Source: Aedes albopictus | Lineage: Eukaryota; Arthropoda; Insecta; Diptera; Culicidae | Direction: 5' to 3' | Assembly (NCBI RefSeq): GCF_035046485.1 | Contig: NC_085137.1 | Span: forward strand, 340,804,505-340,868,504 | Length of the DNA stretch: 64,000 nt | Part shown: piece by piece, positions 22,431 through 32,611 of the stretch | How the letters are laid out: the number at the start of each line of letters is the position of its first letter | Position numbering within the stretch: the stretch's first letter is position 1 | Program-made: the position numbers and the translations under genes | Notes under the pieces: generated by a model | Told to the model about the DNA's origin: nothing | The model's input: only the letters and a program-made list of their open reading frames with translations | Databases searched by the model: none

Positions 22431-22945
22431 TAGTTGGAATTTTTGAAAGAATTCCCGGAGAAATTCTTAAAGTATTTTCTGGAGCTTCTCAAACGGATTT
22501 CTGGTGGAATTAAGAATGATATTTGTAATGAATTACTGGGGAAATTCTTGAAAGAATTCATGGTGAAATTCGTAATAAAACTTCTGGAGGAATTAATGTA
22601 GAAATTTCTGAAGGTATTCCCAACGGAATTACTGCAAGTTTTCCGACGGTAATTTCTGCTGGAATATCTACATTAAAATCGCCTGGAAAAGTATTAAAGA
22701 AATTGGAGAAACTGCTGGATAAATTCAAATCCATGATGGTATTTGTTAAGAAATTCCTGATGGAATATCTTGAGGAATTCCTCAGGATTATAATCATATA
22801 TGATTCTTCCATTGAACCATTCCTGTTAATCACCCATATTTCATACTTCACTTTTATTTATTTTTTAATGATGAAATATTTGAACTCCTTGTTACTGCAA
22901 AGTGGTTTTCAGTGTAAGGGTGCTCGCCCCCCCCTGGCCGAAAAG
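22431..22945. other. decayed arm end and sub-terminal part of the giant hAT element
   Basis: Occasional GGAATT and AAATTCC words persist to about 22770. The last 150 bp are AT-rich, then enter GCTCGCCCCCCCCTGGCC and the right TIR. ORFs here are short and unsupported. Confidence 0.5.
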
Positions 22946-23308
22946 CTGGCTACGCCCTTGATCAAAGTAGAGTAGTTCGACTAGGCTTGCTCTTGTGCAA
23001 ATTTCTCGACAATTCAGTTAGTAAACTTGCAAAGATTACTTTCAAATTAAGTCTACGTTATACTGCAGGAAGTATAATTACAACTCCATAACTCCATTTT
23101 ATTTTTAAACTTGGTATCGATTTGGAGGGCTACTAAATGGTGAGACGACAAGGAGCGTTCAACATAGTTCTGGTCCTCACAAGTTCCTACCTCATGTTTC
23201 CACAGATCCAGCGATGGCAAAGACCGCCAGCTAAGAGTTGTGTCCTTCTGACTTCTGACTGTTGTCCTTCTGACTTCAGCTAGATTTAAGTAGTACGTCC
23301 CAAAGAGG

Positions 23309-23584
23309 CCCATATAGCCGAGGCGGTAAACGCACGGGTATTCAGCATGACCATGCTGAGGGTGACGGGTTCGATTCCCGGTCGGTCCAGGATCTTTTCG
23401 TAAAGGAAATTTCCTTGACTTCCTTGGGCATAGAGTATCTTCGTGCCTGCCACACGATATACACATGCAAAATGGTCATTGGCAGAGGAAGCTCTCAGTT
23501 AATAACTGTGGAAGTGCTCATAGAACACTAAGCTGAGAAGCAGGCTTTGTCCCAGTGAGGACGTTACGCCAAGAAGAAGAAGAA
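23309..23584 (+). mobile_element. Feilai-type SINE, full length
   Basis: Starts at CCATATAGCCGAGGCGG (box A TAGCCGAGGCGGTAAACGCA), then box B GGTTCGATTCC. The tRNA-unrelated body has CTTGGGCATAGAGTATC and ATGGTCATTGGCAGAGG, and the 3' end is an AAGAAGAAGAAG tail. Flanked by a 12-bp duplication GTCCCAAAGAGG (23297-23308 and 23585-23596), which marks target-primed insertion. Nearly identical to 32005-32287, so insertion was probably recent. The host is the 5' region of a LINE relic. Confidence 0.92.
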
Positions 23585-23599
23585 GTCCCAAAGAGGTGC

Positions 23600-24935
23600 G
23601 GCTCAAACAGCGTCTGTTCTGGCATCCAGAGGCTGAGTGTGAAGTGATCCTCCACCGGAAGCTATACCTAAGGTGACAGCCCCACCATGGTGGATAGAGA
23701 ACCTTAGACCAACAACCTGTTGTTCTCGAAACCCAAACACCATTATAGATTATCTAAAATAAAAGATTACAAACTGATTCATCAGCAACGGCTTTTAGCC
23801 CAAAACAACTGAATTGGAACTTGGAATATATTAACTCTAGTCCAGCAGGGTAAACTGGTACAACTAGCCAATGAGGCATGCCGTATGAAGCTCGAGATTA
23901 TGGAGTGAGCGAAGTCCATGGAACACTGCACTGCGCTCATGAAGCGGAAACCTATTATTGAGAGGATAGTTGTAGCCTGAAACAGAACACGGGTTCGAAA
24001 CCTTATTATGATCCAATGTTACGCGCCAACCGATGCTATCGAATTGCAAGACAAAGAGAACTTTTACAGTCAACTGAACGCTGTCATGGATATGATTCCA
24101 AAAGGTGATATCAAGATCCGCATGAGTGGCTTCAGCGCGAAGGTTGGTTCTTAAAATTTGGACTATGAGCACGTAATGGGACGCCATGTTCTGGGAGAAA
24201 TGAGCGAGAACCATCATCATCTAATCGGCGTAATCCAGCTGCGCATTGTGAGGATCCATGGTGAACTACGCACCCGGAGAAAGCAGTGAATCACAGATGA
24301 AACCTGGAGGAAGATAGAGGAGTGAAGGAACGCCAAAGCCGCGATAGAGCGAGCGAAAATACGAGGAGCCAAAACCGTACCCCGTGAGCGCTGTTCGGCT
24401 TTCGAGAAGAAAGTAAAAAGCTCATGTAGATGGGGCAAAATAGCGTGAGCGAACTCTTTAGTCGACGAAGGTGAGAAAGTCGTAAACACCCAGGACATCC
24501 GTCTCCTTTACGATGTTTCACGTCGCCTTAGTGGGACTAAGATGAATGCTATGTTGCCCGTCACTGGCGTAGTCAGGGGGGGTTAGGGTAAAAACCACCC
24601 CAGAGCCAAAATTTGTGAAACAAATTTTCAGTATAAAACGCTTTGCGACGAAAAAAATTTTCGGCTGCGCCGCTATTTTCAAACTACAAATACAATTGCT
24701 CATTACTGTTTACAAATTGTAAGTTTCAAATAAAAAAACCGTTGAAAACCCAGAGACAATTTCTGGCTACGCCACTGGTGCCCGTTAAAGACACATCTGG
24801 ACAATTATTGACCGACCCGGCTGACCAATTGAAACGTTGGTTCGAGCACTTTGGAAACCTTTTTCAAGTATCGGCCACGCCATCAACTATTAAACCTTTC
24901 GTATCTCGCGCTGTTAGTAACCACCGTTGCTAATG
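23600..24935 (+). pseudogene. dead RTE-type LINE: endonuclease and linker relic
   Basis: The segment 24008-24150 translates to an apurinic-endonuclease-like block (IQCYAPTDAIELQDKENFY, then NAVMDMIPKGDIKI). The expected GDFNAKVG catalytic loop reads SGFSAKVG, so the metal-binding Asp and the Asn are lost. After several stops and shifts, the linker before the RT domain reappears at 24780-24880 (VKDTSGQLLTDPADQLKRWF). A 216-bp hAT MITE (24562-24777) splits this linker exactly. No RT domain follows; from about 24940 the sequence is unrelated. Family: RTE-like, from motif knowledge. Non-functional. Confidence 0.8.
24562..24777. mobile_element. hAT-type MITE, 216 bp, CAGTGGCGTAGCCAG ends
   Basis: Left end CACTGGCGTAGTCAG; right end, reverse-complemented, CAGTGGCGTAGCCAG. 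Flanking octamers TTGCCCGT (24554-24561) and GTGCCCGT (24778-24785) match at 7 of 8. Removing the element plus one octamer restores the reading frame of the interrupted LINE linker (M-L-P-V-K-D). G-runs inside the left TIR mirror the giant element at 16827. Confidence 0.87.
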
Positions 24936-25034
24936 CTGAATATGTACAAAAAGCGAGATTTTTAAACGTGTTGTACAAAATACAACAGCGCAATTGCTTG
25001 AGCGTTGAACAAACGTTATGCAACATCGGATTTT

Positions 25035-25617
25035 TTTTGTATGAATTTCTCCAGCGATATATTCAGAAATTTCTCCAGGAACTTTTCCTGGAGTTCCTCT
25101 GGGGACTTCTCCACGAATTTTTCCTTCGTGAATTCTTCCATGTACGTCTTGCGGGGTTCCGATTGTTTCAGGGCTTGTTCAAAGCAATGCTTCATGCATT
25201 CCTCCAACTTTTTTTTAGAATTGTTTACAGATACTTGTGCAAGGATGCATCAATGAAGATTTTTTCTATTACCTTCTTCAGTGAATTAATCATGGATTCT
25301 TCCACAGATTCCATCATGAACACCTCTGAGGATTTCACCAGACATTCCTCCGAGAATTTGTCCTGAAATATCTTTAAGGGTTCATCCAATCATTATTCCA
25401 GTATTTTTTTTCGAGGATTCCTTCAGGAATTTATCTAGATATTCCCAAAGGGATTTCACCCCTGATCCTTCTAAATATTTATGTAGGCATTCCTTTAGAG
25501 GCATTCCTTTTTCAGGCATTTGTACATATATTCAAGGATTCTGCTAGAGATTGTTCTAGTAAATCTATCTTCTTCCATTATTATTCGAAGTATTTTTGGA
25601 AATAATCTTCCAGGAGG
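25035..25617 (+). repeat. 12-bp satellite, left part (before retro-insertion)
   Basis: Imperfect TTCTCCAGGAAC, TTCCTCTGGGGA and TTCCTTCAGGAA units, continued at 27607-29690 after the insertion. The 171-codon ORF across it is a periodicity artefact. Confidence 0.65.
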
Positions 25618-26195
25618 TTTTTTCAGAAAATTTTATCATGAGCATGAGCATGAGCATGAGCATAGATGACCGTACTATTCGTAGTTGCTACTCCGTGATT
25701 GACCAGAACAATCGAAGTTGCACAAGGAACCAACAGACGGAGGTTGGGAGTAGCTTATCGTCCTCAATGTGCATCTTCGAGAATTCCAAACTTTATTAGG
25801 TCAATAACGGCGCCGGCCACGTCCTTACGGTCATCGAGGAAGGAAAGGAATGTTATTATGACGTGCGTTGCTTACTAAAGACCGAGATCACCTCTGCGTC
25901 TCCACGTCTGTCATGGGAAGGACTTTTTGTTAGTGGGGAGGGGAAAGGGCGCATGATATGAGTTCACTTTGGTAAGTGGAGTGATTCATGCAGCCCTATT
26001 AATATCAAACCATTTATTTTCATTTGGACTAAAACAAAACACATGCCGACATCGAAGATGACGAACCATTCAGATAGTTTTCGAAGTGCGAAAATTAACG
26101 AAAGAGAAAATAAAGTGATTTGAACCAACGTGGCTTTGGAACTTGGGCCGACACTTGACGTGACGAACATTTCAATGTCTGCAAAAAATGTTGAT

Positions 26196-26453
26196 GTTGC
26201 ATTTATCGTATCATAAATCGCCCCGTACGAAGATGAGCAGTCAAATAGACGACGACGACGACGACGTGCACGCGGACGATCCGAATGAAAACGCGGCCTG
26301 TACACTTTGCCTCCAAAAACTCACTAAATCGCCCCGTACGGAGATGAGCAGTCAAATAGACGACGACGACGACCGAATGAAAACGCGGCCTGTACACTTT
26401 TCAAAGCCAGCGCGCGATGCTTTGCTGCTGCCGAACTAGAACTACCGCACACT
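26196..26453 (-). repeat. tandem duplication with GAC runs (two units)
   Basis: Two units share ATCGCCCCGTACGRAGATGA, GCAGTCAAATAGACGACGAC, GAATGAAAACGCGGCCTGTA and CACTTT, then run into the AGCCAGCGCGCGATGCTTTG monomer end. They are part of the 5' monomer region of the 25639-27585 insertion. Confidence 0.75.
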
Positions 26454-26454
26454 A

Positions 26455-27114
26455 GGGTAACGGTCGAATTTTGGACCCCTAGAGGACATTAGTTTGGATT
26501 TAGGCTGAAATCAAACAGATTCCGAGAGTGTTACACATAATGATGATGTTGGTATGGCCGTAAAAGCCCCCACTGTCCGTTGAAAATACCCACAAGGTTA
26601 TATCTGGCTGAAAATTTGATGAAAATAACTGATTTTTGAAGCATCAGTTTTCACTGTTTTGGACACCCTAATGTATTTTGGACCCTCTTAAGTATATATT
26701 TTGGACATCCGGTGTTTTAACCCGCTTGAAACTATTTTCGAAGATTCTACCACTTGAGTATGCTGGATCACATTCTTATTACTTGATTGACAAAGGCTGA
26801 TTAGACGAATTTTGCGAATTTAGTGCGCTAGATTGAAAAACGTTTTTGTTTACAAATGCAAGTTTCCCCAGCACCACATTCTCTTTTGGTAAACATACCG
26901 CGACGCTCGCACGGGTGACGAGATTAACGAAAATTAATTTCAAGGCAAATAATGATATTTCCAGTGAGGAAATGCTTGCCGCTCGTGCAGAACAGTAAAA
27001 TTTAGCGAATGATTCTAAAAATTTTCATCATCTCTTCATTAAATCTGTGAAAGTTATGATAATACGACCCAGGGGGTCCAAAATATATGGGGGTCCAAAT
27101 TATATTGGTTACCC
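26455..27114. mobile_element. TA-flanked TIR element, 660 bp
   Basis: Left end GGGTAACGGTCGAATTTTGG; right end, reverse-complemented, GGGTAACCAATATAATTTGG. Flanked by TA at 26453-26454 and 27115-27116. Intact monomers nearby read CACACTACTGACTG, whereas here the sequence is CACACTA-element-TACTGACTG. The unoccupied site is therefore known and the duplication is TA, as in Tc1/mariner-type MITEs. Internal copies of TTTTGGACCCTC and TTTTGGACATCC occur. Confidence 0.88.
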
Positions 27115-27116
27115 TA

Positions 27117-27575
27117 CTGACTGCTTGGCGTCCCGTCGTCGGAGCCCGCAGAGAAAAGAGAAAAAATCGCAAAAATCTAGCAGAGCCAGCGCGCGATGCT
27201 TTGCTGCTGCCGAACTACCGCACACTACTGACTGCTTGGCGTCCCGTCGTCGGAACTCGCAGAGAAAAGAGAAAAACTCGCAAAAATCTAGCAAAGCGAG
27301 CGCGCGATGCTTTGCTGCTGCCGAACTAGAACTACCGCACACTACTGGCTGCTTGGCGTCCCGTCGTCGGAGCCCGCAGAGAAAAGAGAAAAAAATCGCA
27401 AAAATCTAGCAAAGCCAGCGCGCGATGCTTTGCTGCTGCCGAACTAGAACTACCGCACACTACTGACTGCTTGGCGTCCCGTCGTCGGAGCCCGCAGAGA
27501 AAAGAGAAAAAATCGCAAAAATCTAGCAAAGCCAGCGCGCGATGCTTTGCTGCTGCCGAACTACCGCACACTCTT
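27117..27575 (-). repeat. four tandem monomers of about 115 bp
   Basis: Units run CTGACTGCTTGGCGTCCCGT, CGTCGGAGCCCGCAGAGAAA, AGAGAAAAAATCGCAAAAAT, CTAGCAAAGCCAGCGCGCGA and TGCTTTGCTGCTGCCGAACT, ending CCGCACACTA. Unit lengths differ by a few bases (an extra AGAACT in some). They lie at the 5' end of the minus-strand retro-insertion, like promoter monomers of some LINEs. The periodic ORF (DCLASRRRSPQRKEK) shifts frame between units. Confidence 0.88.
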
Positions 27576-27606
27576 TTTTTTTTTTTTTTTTCAGAAAATT
27601 TTATCA

Positions 27607-29690
27607 GATACATATTCAAAAATAAATCCAGCAGGAATTTCTTTAGAATTTTGTGCTTAACATTTTAAAGAGACCATCCAAGGAGGCATCCAATTCGTCC
27701 ACAAATTACTGCAGACATGGATTCCTTCAGATTTTTTCCCCGGATACCTACACAAAATCTTCCAGGAGTTCGTTTAGAAGACTCTCCTGGGATCATGCGC
27801 GTAACTACAGCACATTTGGCTCATCAGCTCCAACGTCGTGCTCGCTTGCTATGCATTACAGCCAGCGTGCTTGACATTGGAGCTGAGGGGCCATATGCTC
27901 TGTAGTTACGCACATGCCTGGGATTTCGTTAGAAATTGCTCATGCAATTGCTTCCGGGCTCCTCTTGGGGTTTCTTCACATAATCTTCCAGGTATTTCTT
28001 CAATAACGGGAAATTATTCTGGGATTTTTTCAGGAACAAATTCAGGCATTATTTTAAAAATCCCTACAAGAATTCTTCTAGGAACTTTTCTTGAGATTTC
28101 TTCAGGAATTCCTACAGGATGCGGGAATCATTCTGGGGTTTCTTCAGGAAATCATCTAGGAATTTCTCAAGGAATCCACCAGGAATTCATCCGGAAATTC
28201 ATCGAGGCATTCCTCCAGGCATTCTAGGGCAGTCCACCAGGGATTCCTCTATTGCTCCAGGCATTTCTCCAGGAATTGCTCCAGGAATTTCTCCAGGCTT
28301 CCACTAGAGATTTTTCCAGGAATTGCTCCGGAGATTCCTCAAGGAATTCCTCTAGAGATTCGTCCATTAATTCCTACAGGCATGTCTCTGGGAATTTCTT
28401 CAGGAATACAACCAGAAATTGCTCCAGGGCTTATTCCAGGAATTCCTCAAGGATTTCCAGCAGGGATTCCTCCAGAGGTTCTTCTTCCAGAAATTGCTTC
28501 AAGGATTCCTTCAGGAATTCTTACAGGTGTTTCTGCAGGATTTTTTCAGGAACCCCTCCAGACATCCTTCAGGCATTCCTCCAGGAATTTCTCCAGGGAT
28601 TTCTGGACGGATTTCTACAGGATTTTATCCAGGAATTTCTTCAGGAATTCTCCCAGAAATTCCTCCAGAAATTCCTTCAGAAATTTCTCAGGTATTCCGC
28701 CAGGAATTGATCCAAAGATTCCGCAGGCATTCCATCAGGACTTCCTCCACGGATCCCTTCAAAACTTTTCCCTTGGATTCCTTCACGGATACCTCCAAGA
28801 TTCTGCCAGAAATTGATCCAGAAATTCTCCCAGGAATTCCTCCAGGAATTCCTCCAGAAAATCCAGAAAAATTGTTCCAGGTATTCATTCAGAAATTGCT
28901 CCAGGGATTCCTCCGGGCAATCCCCTAGAGATTTTTCCCCTATTCCTAGAGATTCCTCCAGGAAGTCCTACATGTCTCCAGAAATTTCTTTAGGGATTCA
29001 TCCAGGAATTGCTTCAGGACCTCCTCCAGGAATTCCACAAGGAATTCATGCAGGGATTTCTCTTCGGATTCTTCCAGGAATTCTTCCAAGGCCTCCTCCA
29101 GGGATTCTTCCAGCGGTTCCTACAGCAAATCAGCTAGGAATTCCTCCCAAAATGTATTTGAAAATTCATCCAGGAATTCCTTCGGGGATATCTCCACAGA
29201 TTCTTCTTGAAATATCTTCTAGGATTTCAGGTTTTCCTTTAGGTATTTCTACAGGAATTATTTAAGAAGCGCCTCCAGGAATTTCTCAAACAGTTCTTCC
29301 AGGGGTTGCTCCAGGGGTTTTTCCAGGAATTCCTGCAGGGATTTCTCTGGGGATTCCTCCCGGAATTCCTTTGGGCATTCGTCCAGGGTTTTTGTTTTCT
29401 CTAGAGAAATTTCCCCATGAGTGGAGAACTCCTCCAAGCATTCCTCTATCAATTATCCCAGGAATTTCTCCACGAATTCCTTCCAAAATTCCGACAGCAA
29501 TTTCTTCAGGAATTCCTCCAGTTTTTTTATCCACCAATACCTCCAGGTACTTCTCCAGGAATTCTTCCAAGAATTCTTCTAGGAATTCAAAAAATGCTCC
29601 AGGAATTTCTTATGGAATCCCTTCAGAAATTCTTACAGCGATTTCTCCAAGAATTTCTCTAGGGAATACTCCTAGGAGCATTTGTTCAAC
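27607..29690 (+). repeat. 12-bp satellite array AGGAATTNCTCC, about 2.1 kb
   Basis: Dense tandem array of AGGAATTTCTCC, AGGAATTGCTCC and AGGAATTCCTCC words on the top strand, strongest at 28080-29680. The 12-mer is the same as one half of the 24-bp unit in the giant hAT element. Here I see no strand switch and no flanking TIR. ORFs in it (up to 169 codons) are periodicity artefacts. Confidence 0.88.
27794..27916. mobile_element. palindromic MITE with 8-bp duplication, 123 bp
   Basis: Ends CATGCGCGTAACTACAG and, reverse-complemented, CATGTGCGTAACTACAG. Arms pair on through TCAGCTCCAA. Flanked by perfect CCTGGGAT at 27786-27793 and 27917-27924, inside the 12-bp satellite. The 8-bp duplication suggests hAT-like mobilisation. 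Confidence 0.85.
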
Positions 29691-29847
29691 AAATTCTGCG
29701 GTGATGATAATGTTCAACAAATTCTAAATGTGTCTGTCTGCTGTAAATAGGGTAGTTTTAGCATTTTCGGCATTTTTTTTTGTCGCGACTCAGGAGAGGT
29801 TTCTATACGCAAATTTTCCTAAAATTCGGCCGTCTGATTCAGTTCAA

Positions 29848-30047
29848 GAACAAGGTATTTGAAGTGCATTGCTCAATTTTTCTAGAGCACCGTTTTAAAG
29901 AATTGTTAAGTAGATTTGGCTGAAAATGCATCCCGGTATGGACATAGACTAAACAACCATCATGATGCATTTTCAGCCAAATCCGTTCGACGGTTCTTTG
30001 AAACAGTGCTCTATAGAATTTGAGCTATTACTTCAAATACCTTGTCC
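29848..30047. mobile_element. TTAA palindromic MITE, copy 3
   Basis: Same family as 9183-9385 and 11331-11531 (ACAAGGTATTTGAAGTGCAT at the left, ATACCTTGTCC at the right). The right flank is TTAA; the left is TTCA, one mutation away. The loop differs from copy 2 while the arms agree. Confidence 0.8.
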
Positions 30048-30051
30048 TTAA

Positions 30052-31340
30052 CATTTGTTCTTTCCTTGTCCTTCCATGTAACCTTGTCCAATATTCCATG
30101 AATTAGGTTTCTCATATAGGCAGCTGCTGCCTTAAACAGCATAATATCTCTTAATAATGTTCATTTCTCGCAAGAATTGCTTCGAAGAAAATTACTTTTT
30201 TTCACTGGGATATTCATCGTGTCATGAAAATATGTTCTTTAGTTCTTTCCATTATTATGGTTGCTTAATAAAACGTAGACGCTGCTCAGCAGGAAAGCCA
30301 ATCACGCAGCAGACGACATGCAAATCCGCCACAACGTCCCACACATCATCACATCATCAGTGACTATATTTGTCGATGTGACGCATTGTTGCTAACGTTA
30401 TTGCTAATTTCCATCCATCGTCGTCCTCTGATTCACGCGGATTTCTCAAGAATGTGCGTATAACCCCATACAAAATATATGTACAACTCACGTCGATCAT
30501 TCTGCTTCTACTTCTTCAACTCATCAACCACAATAACCGGAGGTACCCACCTTGCCAACCCACTCGAGCGAGACTTCCTTTGCGTGATTAAACGCGGCGG
30601 GAGTACATTGTCAACGTGGACACGAACGAATGTCATATCTCAATCTCGCTGCTTTTGTGTGTTGTTACATCCATACTTACCTCACCACCTATCTTACCAT
30701 AAGTACTCATTTCCATGGGGAATGCATGGCGACCGCGACGTTCATGATGCATGCGATCAAATGATTTCGTCGCTGAAATTCTTTGATGGCAATGTGAGCT
30801 TCCAGCCAGCGGCCGGTCGTAGTCATTGATGGGTCAAGTCGGGTGGCCTTCCGTGAACAACGCTACGCGTGGATGACTAATGGGATTCGAGATGGTACAC
30901 GACGATAGGGACGAATAGCCTAGCTATTAACTAAACCACTAGTAACGCTGGCTGCTAACAGTCAGTCCGACACATAGACATAAGAGCAGCAAGCCATCAT
31001 CTTGCGCGAACAGGAAACCCATTAGGGCGGGTTTGTGAGATGTAATTAAAAAAGTTTTGTGCTGGGTTCGTCTTTACAAGCAGTAAATTTAGGGTTAATT
31101 GTAGCGGCCACACGTTAATTGAATTTCACCAGCGCGAAAGACGTTGGGACGGGCGGTTCGTACAACAAGCGGGAGCATTGAACTTCACGATGACATTCAG
31201 CTTCGCAGACATTGAACTTTGACTCGGGCGAGTGGTTTATAAAGAGTCATAGTTTCGAAGTTTGATAGCATGAAACGAGATTTTGGTTCATGTAGAGTCT
31301 ATGCAAATACAGAAAGCGATTTTTGAGTCCAAATGAGCAC
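30052..31340. other. low-copy-looking non-coding DNA
   Basis: No repeats bounded and no splice-supported exon. The 30479-30829 ORF (116 codons) starts with a basic YNSRRSFCFYFF segment and has no recognisable domain. The less AT-rich stretch 30300-31240 contains ATCATCACATCATCA-like words only. Possible low-copy intron or intergenic DNA. Confidence 0.35.
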
Positions 31341-31344
31341 ACAC

Positions 31345-31535
31345 TGAAGTCCCATGCAGCCACAGCTTTGAAGGTGTGGGTATCAAGCATAACCATGCTG
31401 GTGGTGACGGGTTTGATTCCCGATCGGTCCAGCAACTTTTCATACTTGACTTTCAAGAATTGCTCAGTCAATAGCTGTGGAAGTGGCCATAGAACACTAA
31501 GCTCAGAAGCAGGTTTTTTCCCAGTGCTTGATTAA
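31345..31535 (+). mobile_element. diverged Feilai-type SINE
   Basis: GTATCAAGCATAACCATGCT, GGTGACGGGTTTGATTCCCG (box B), CGGTCCAGCAACTTTTCATA, then after a deletion CAATAGCTGTGGAAGTGGCC, ATAGAACACTAAGCTCAGAA and GCAGG. The middle block is missing and box A is barely recognisable. Confidence 0.75.
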
Positions 31536-31706
31536 ATGTCTCTCGAATTCTGCTTCCTTCTAGTTCACGTATGTTTTGGACACAAATGAATTCAATTCCC
31601 GGAACACCTTCTACGTATATGGTACATAGGATAGTTAAACATTATGATTTGACAGTAGGTGTTGATTCGAAAAGTCGGTCAAATTCTTCGCAATCCAAAC
31701 CAAGTT

Positions 31707-32559
31707 CCGTAATCCGGGGTCAAATTGATCACTATAAAACAACTTTTGCCGATAGCATTAGTAGCAATTCAAATATTGCCAAAAGAATTTCTGTAAAATC
31801 AGTACCCAGTGGATCTCCATGAAACCATGTGACAAAATTTTGTTTAACATATTCAAACTTTGAGTTAAATAACTCCAAAAATCAAAAAATTGAAAATTTC
31901 ATTAGGGGCGAAATTGATCAACAAATCAACATACAATTAAGCATCGGGTAGAAATAAAAATGGTCTTCTCTGTTTAATTTTGCTCTTCTTAACCCGAATA
32001 ACGCAGGGCCATATAGCCGAGGCGGTAAACGCACGGGTATTCAGCATGACCATGCTGAGGGTGACGGGTTCGATTCCCGGTCGGTCCAGGATCTTTTCGT
32101 AAAGGAAATTTCCTTGACTTCCTTGGGCATAGAGTATCTTCGTGCCTGCCACACGATATACACATGCAAAATGGTCATTGGCAGAGGAAGCTCTCAGTTA
32201 AAAACTGTGGAAGTGCTCATAGAACACTAAGCTGAGAAAGCAGGCTTTGTCCCAGTGAGGACGTTACGCCAAGAAGAGGAGAGGAGGAACCCGAATAACG
32301 CGTTAAAACTCTTACAACTAGTGAATTTCACACTCAAAATGCAAAATTATTTTCTGAAATTTCCCCCTAAACGCCTAAAGGTAGGCAATTTCCTTTGAAA
32401 TATGTGATTTGTATCACAATAAATGACTATTTCATAAAAACATAATGAGGTAAGAAGTTTATGATCATTACGACGCTTAGAAGTTCCTAGTATGAAATTA
32501 CTATTTAATACCCGAATGATCAATTTCACCCCGCTGATCCATTAGACTCCGGTTTACGG
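31707..32559. mobile_element. CCGTAATCCGGGGT TIR element, split by a Feilai SINE
   Basis: Left end CCGTAATCCGGGGTCAAATT; right end, reverse-complemented, CCGTAAACCGGAGTC followed by CCCCG and TGAAATTGATCA. The right flank is TA; the left flank is TT, so one duplicate may be mutated. The same family is better preserved at 58135-58961. The Feilai insertion at 32005-32287 is younger. Confidence 0.65.
32005..32287 (+). mobile_element. Feilai-type SINE, full length
   Basis: Starts AGGGCCATATAGCCGAGGCG, with box A and box B intact, the full body, and an AGAAGAGGAGAGGAGG tail. Flanked by a 14-bp perfect duplication AACCCGAATAACGC (31991-32004 and 32288-32301). Nearly identical to 23309-23584. Confidence 0.93.
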
Positions 32560-32611
32560 TAATGTATTCAAAGTACGATTGATCAAAAAATTTTAAATTG
32601 AGATGGATGTA

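Larger units (their letters stand above)
16827..22960. mobile_element. giant hAT-type foldback element, 6134 bp
   Basis: A perfect 15-bp TIR (CAAGGGCGTAGCCAG at 16827-16841; its complement at 22946-22960) flanked by a perfect 8-bp duplication ATCAAAGT (16819-16826 and 22961-22968). G-runs follow the left TIR and C-runs precede the right one. Almost all of the interior is a 24-bp satellite in two opposed arms meeting near 19644. There is no transposase, so it is non-autonomous. A 216-bp relative with a similar TIR is at 24562-24777. The TIR and TSD point to the hAT superfamily; the satellite cargo of this size is the unusual part. Confidence 0.88.
25639..27585 (-). mobile_element. retro-insertion with 5' tandem monomers (about 1.95 kb)
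   Basis: Bounded by a 21-bp direct duplication (25618-25638 and 27586-27606, TTTTTTCAG...TTTATCA), the size expected of LINE-machinery insertion. Read on the minus strand, it begins AGTGTGCGGTAGTTCGGCAGC with tandem units of about 115 bp (27117-27575; two shorter units at 26196-26453). It ends with AAGGACGTGGCCGGCGCCGT, GGTCAATCACGGAGTAGCAA and a (GCTCAT)n tail (25639-25662). The 3' block is shared with 41901-43389 and 37610-37800. No RT or endonuclease ORF is present, so it is a non-autonomous or internally deleted LINE derivative. A TA element splits the monomer array. Confidence 0.7.

Noticed and set aside
27047..27409. 120-codon ORF with basic SRRRSPQRKEKKSQKS repeats, resembling an SR or nuclear protein
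   Set aside because: Translation of tandem monomers of a retro-insertion; its 5' part is inside an inserted TA element and the frame is not kept across units.
28252..28928. Overlapping 144-169 codon ORFs in the 12-bp satellite
   Set aside because: Periodicity artefacts as above; frames shift wherever the array has an indel.
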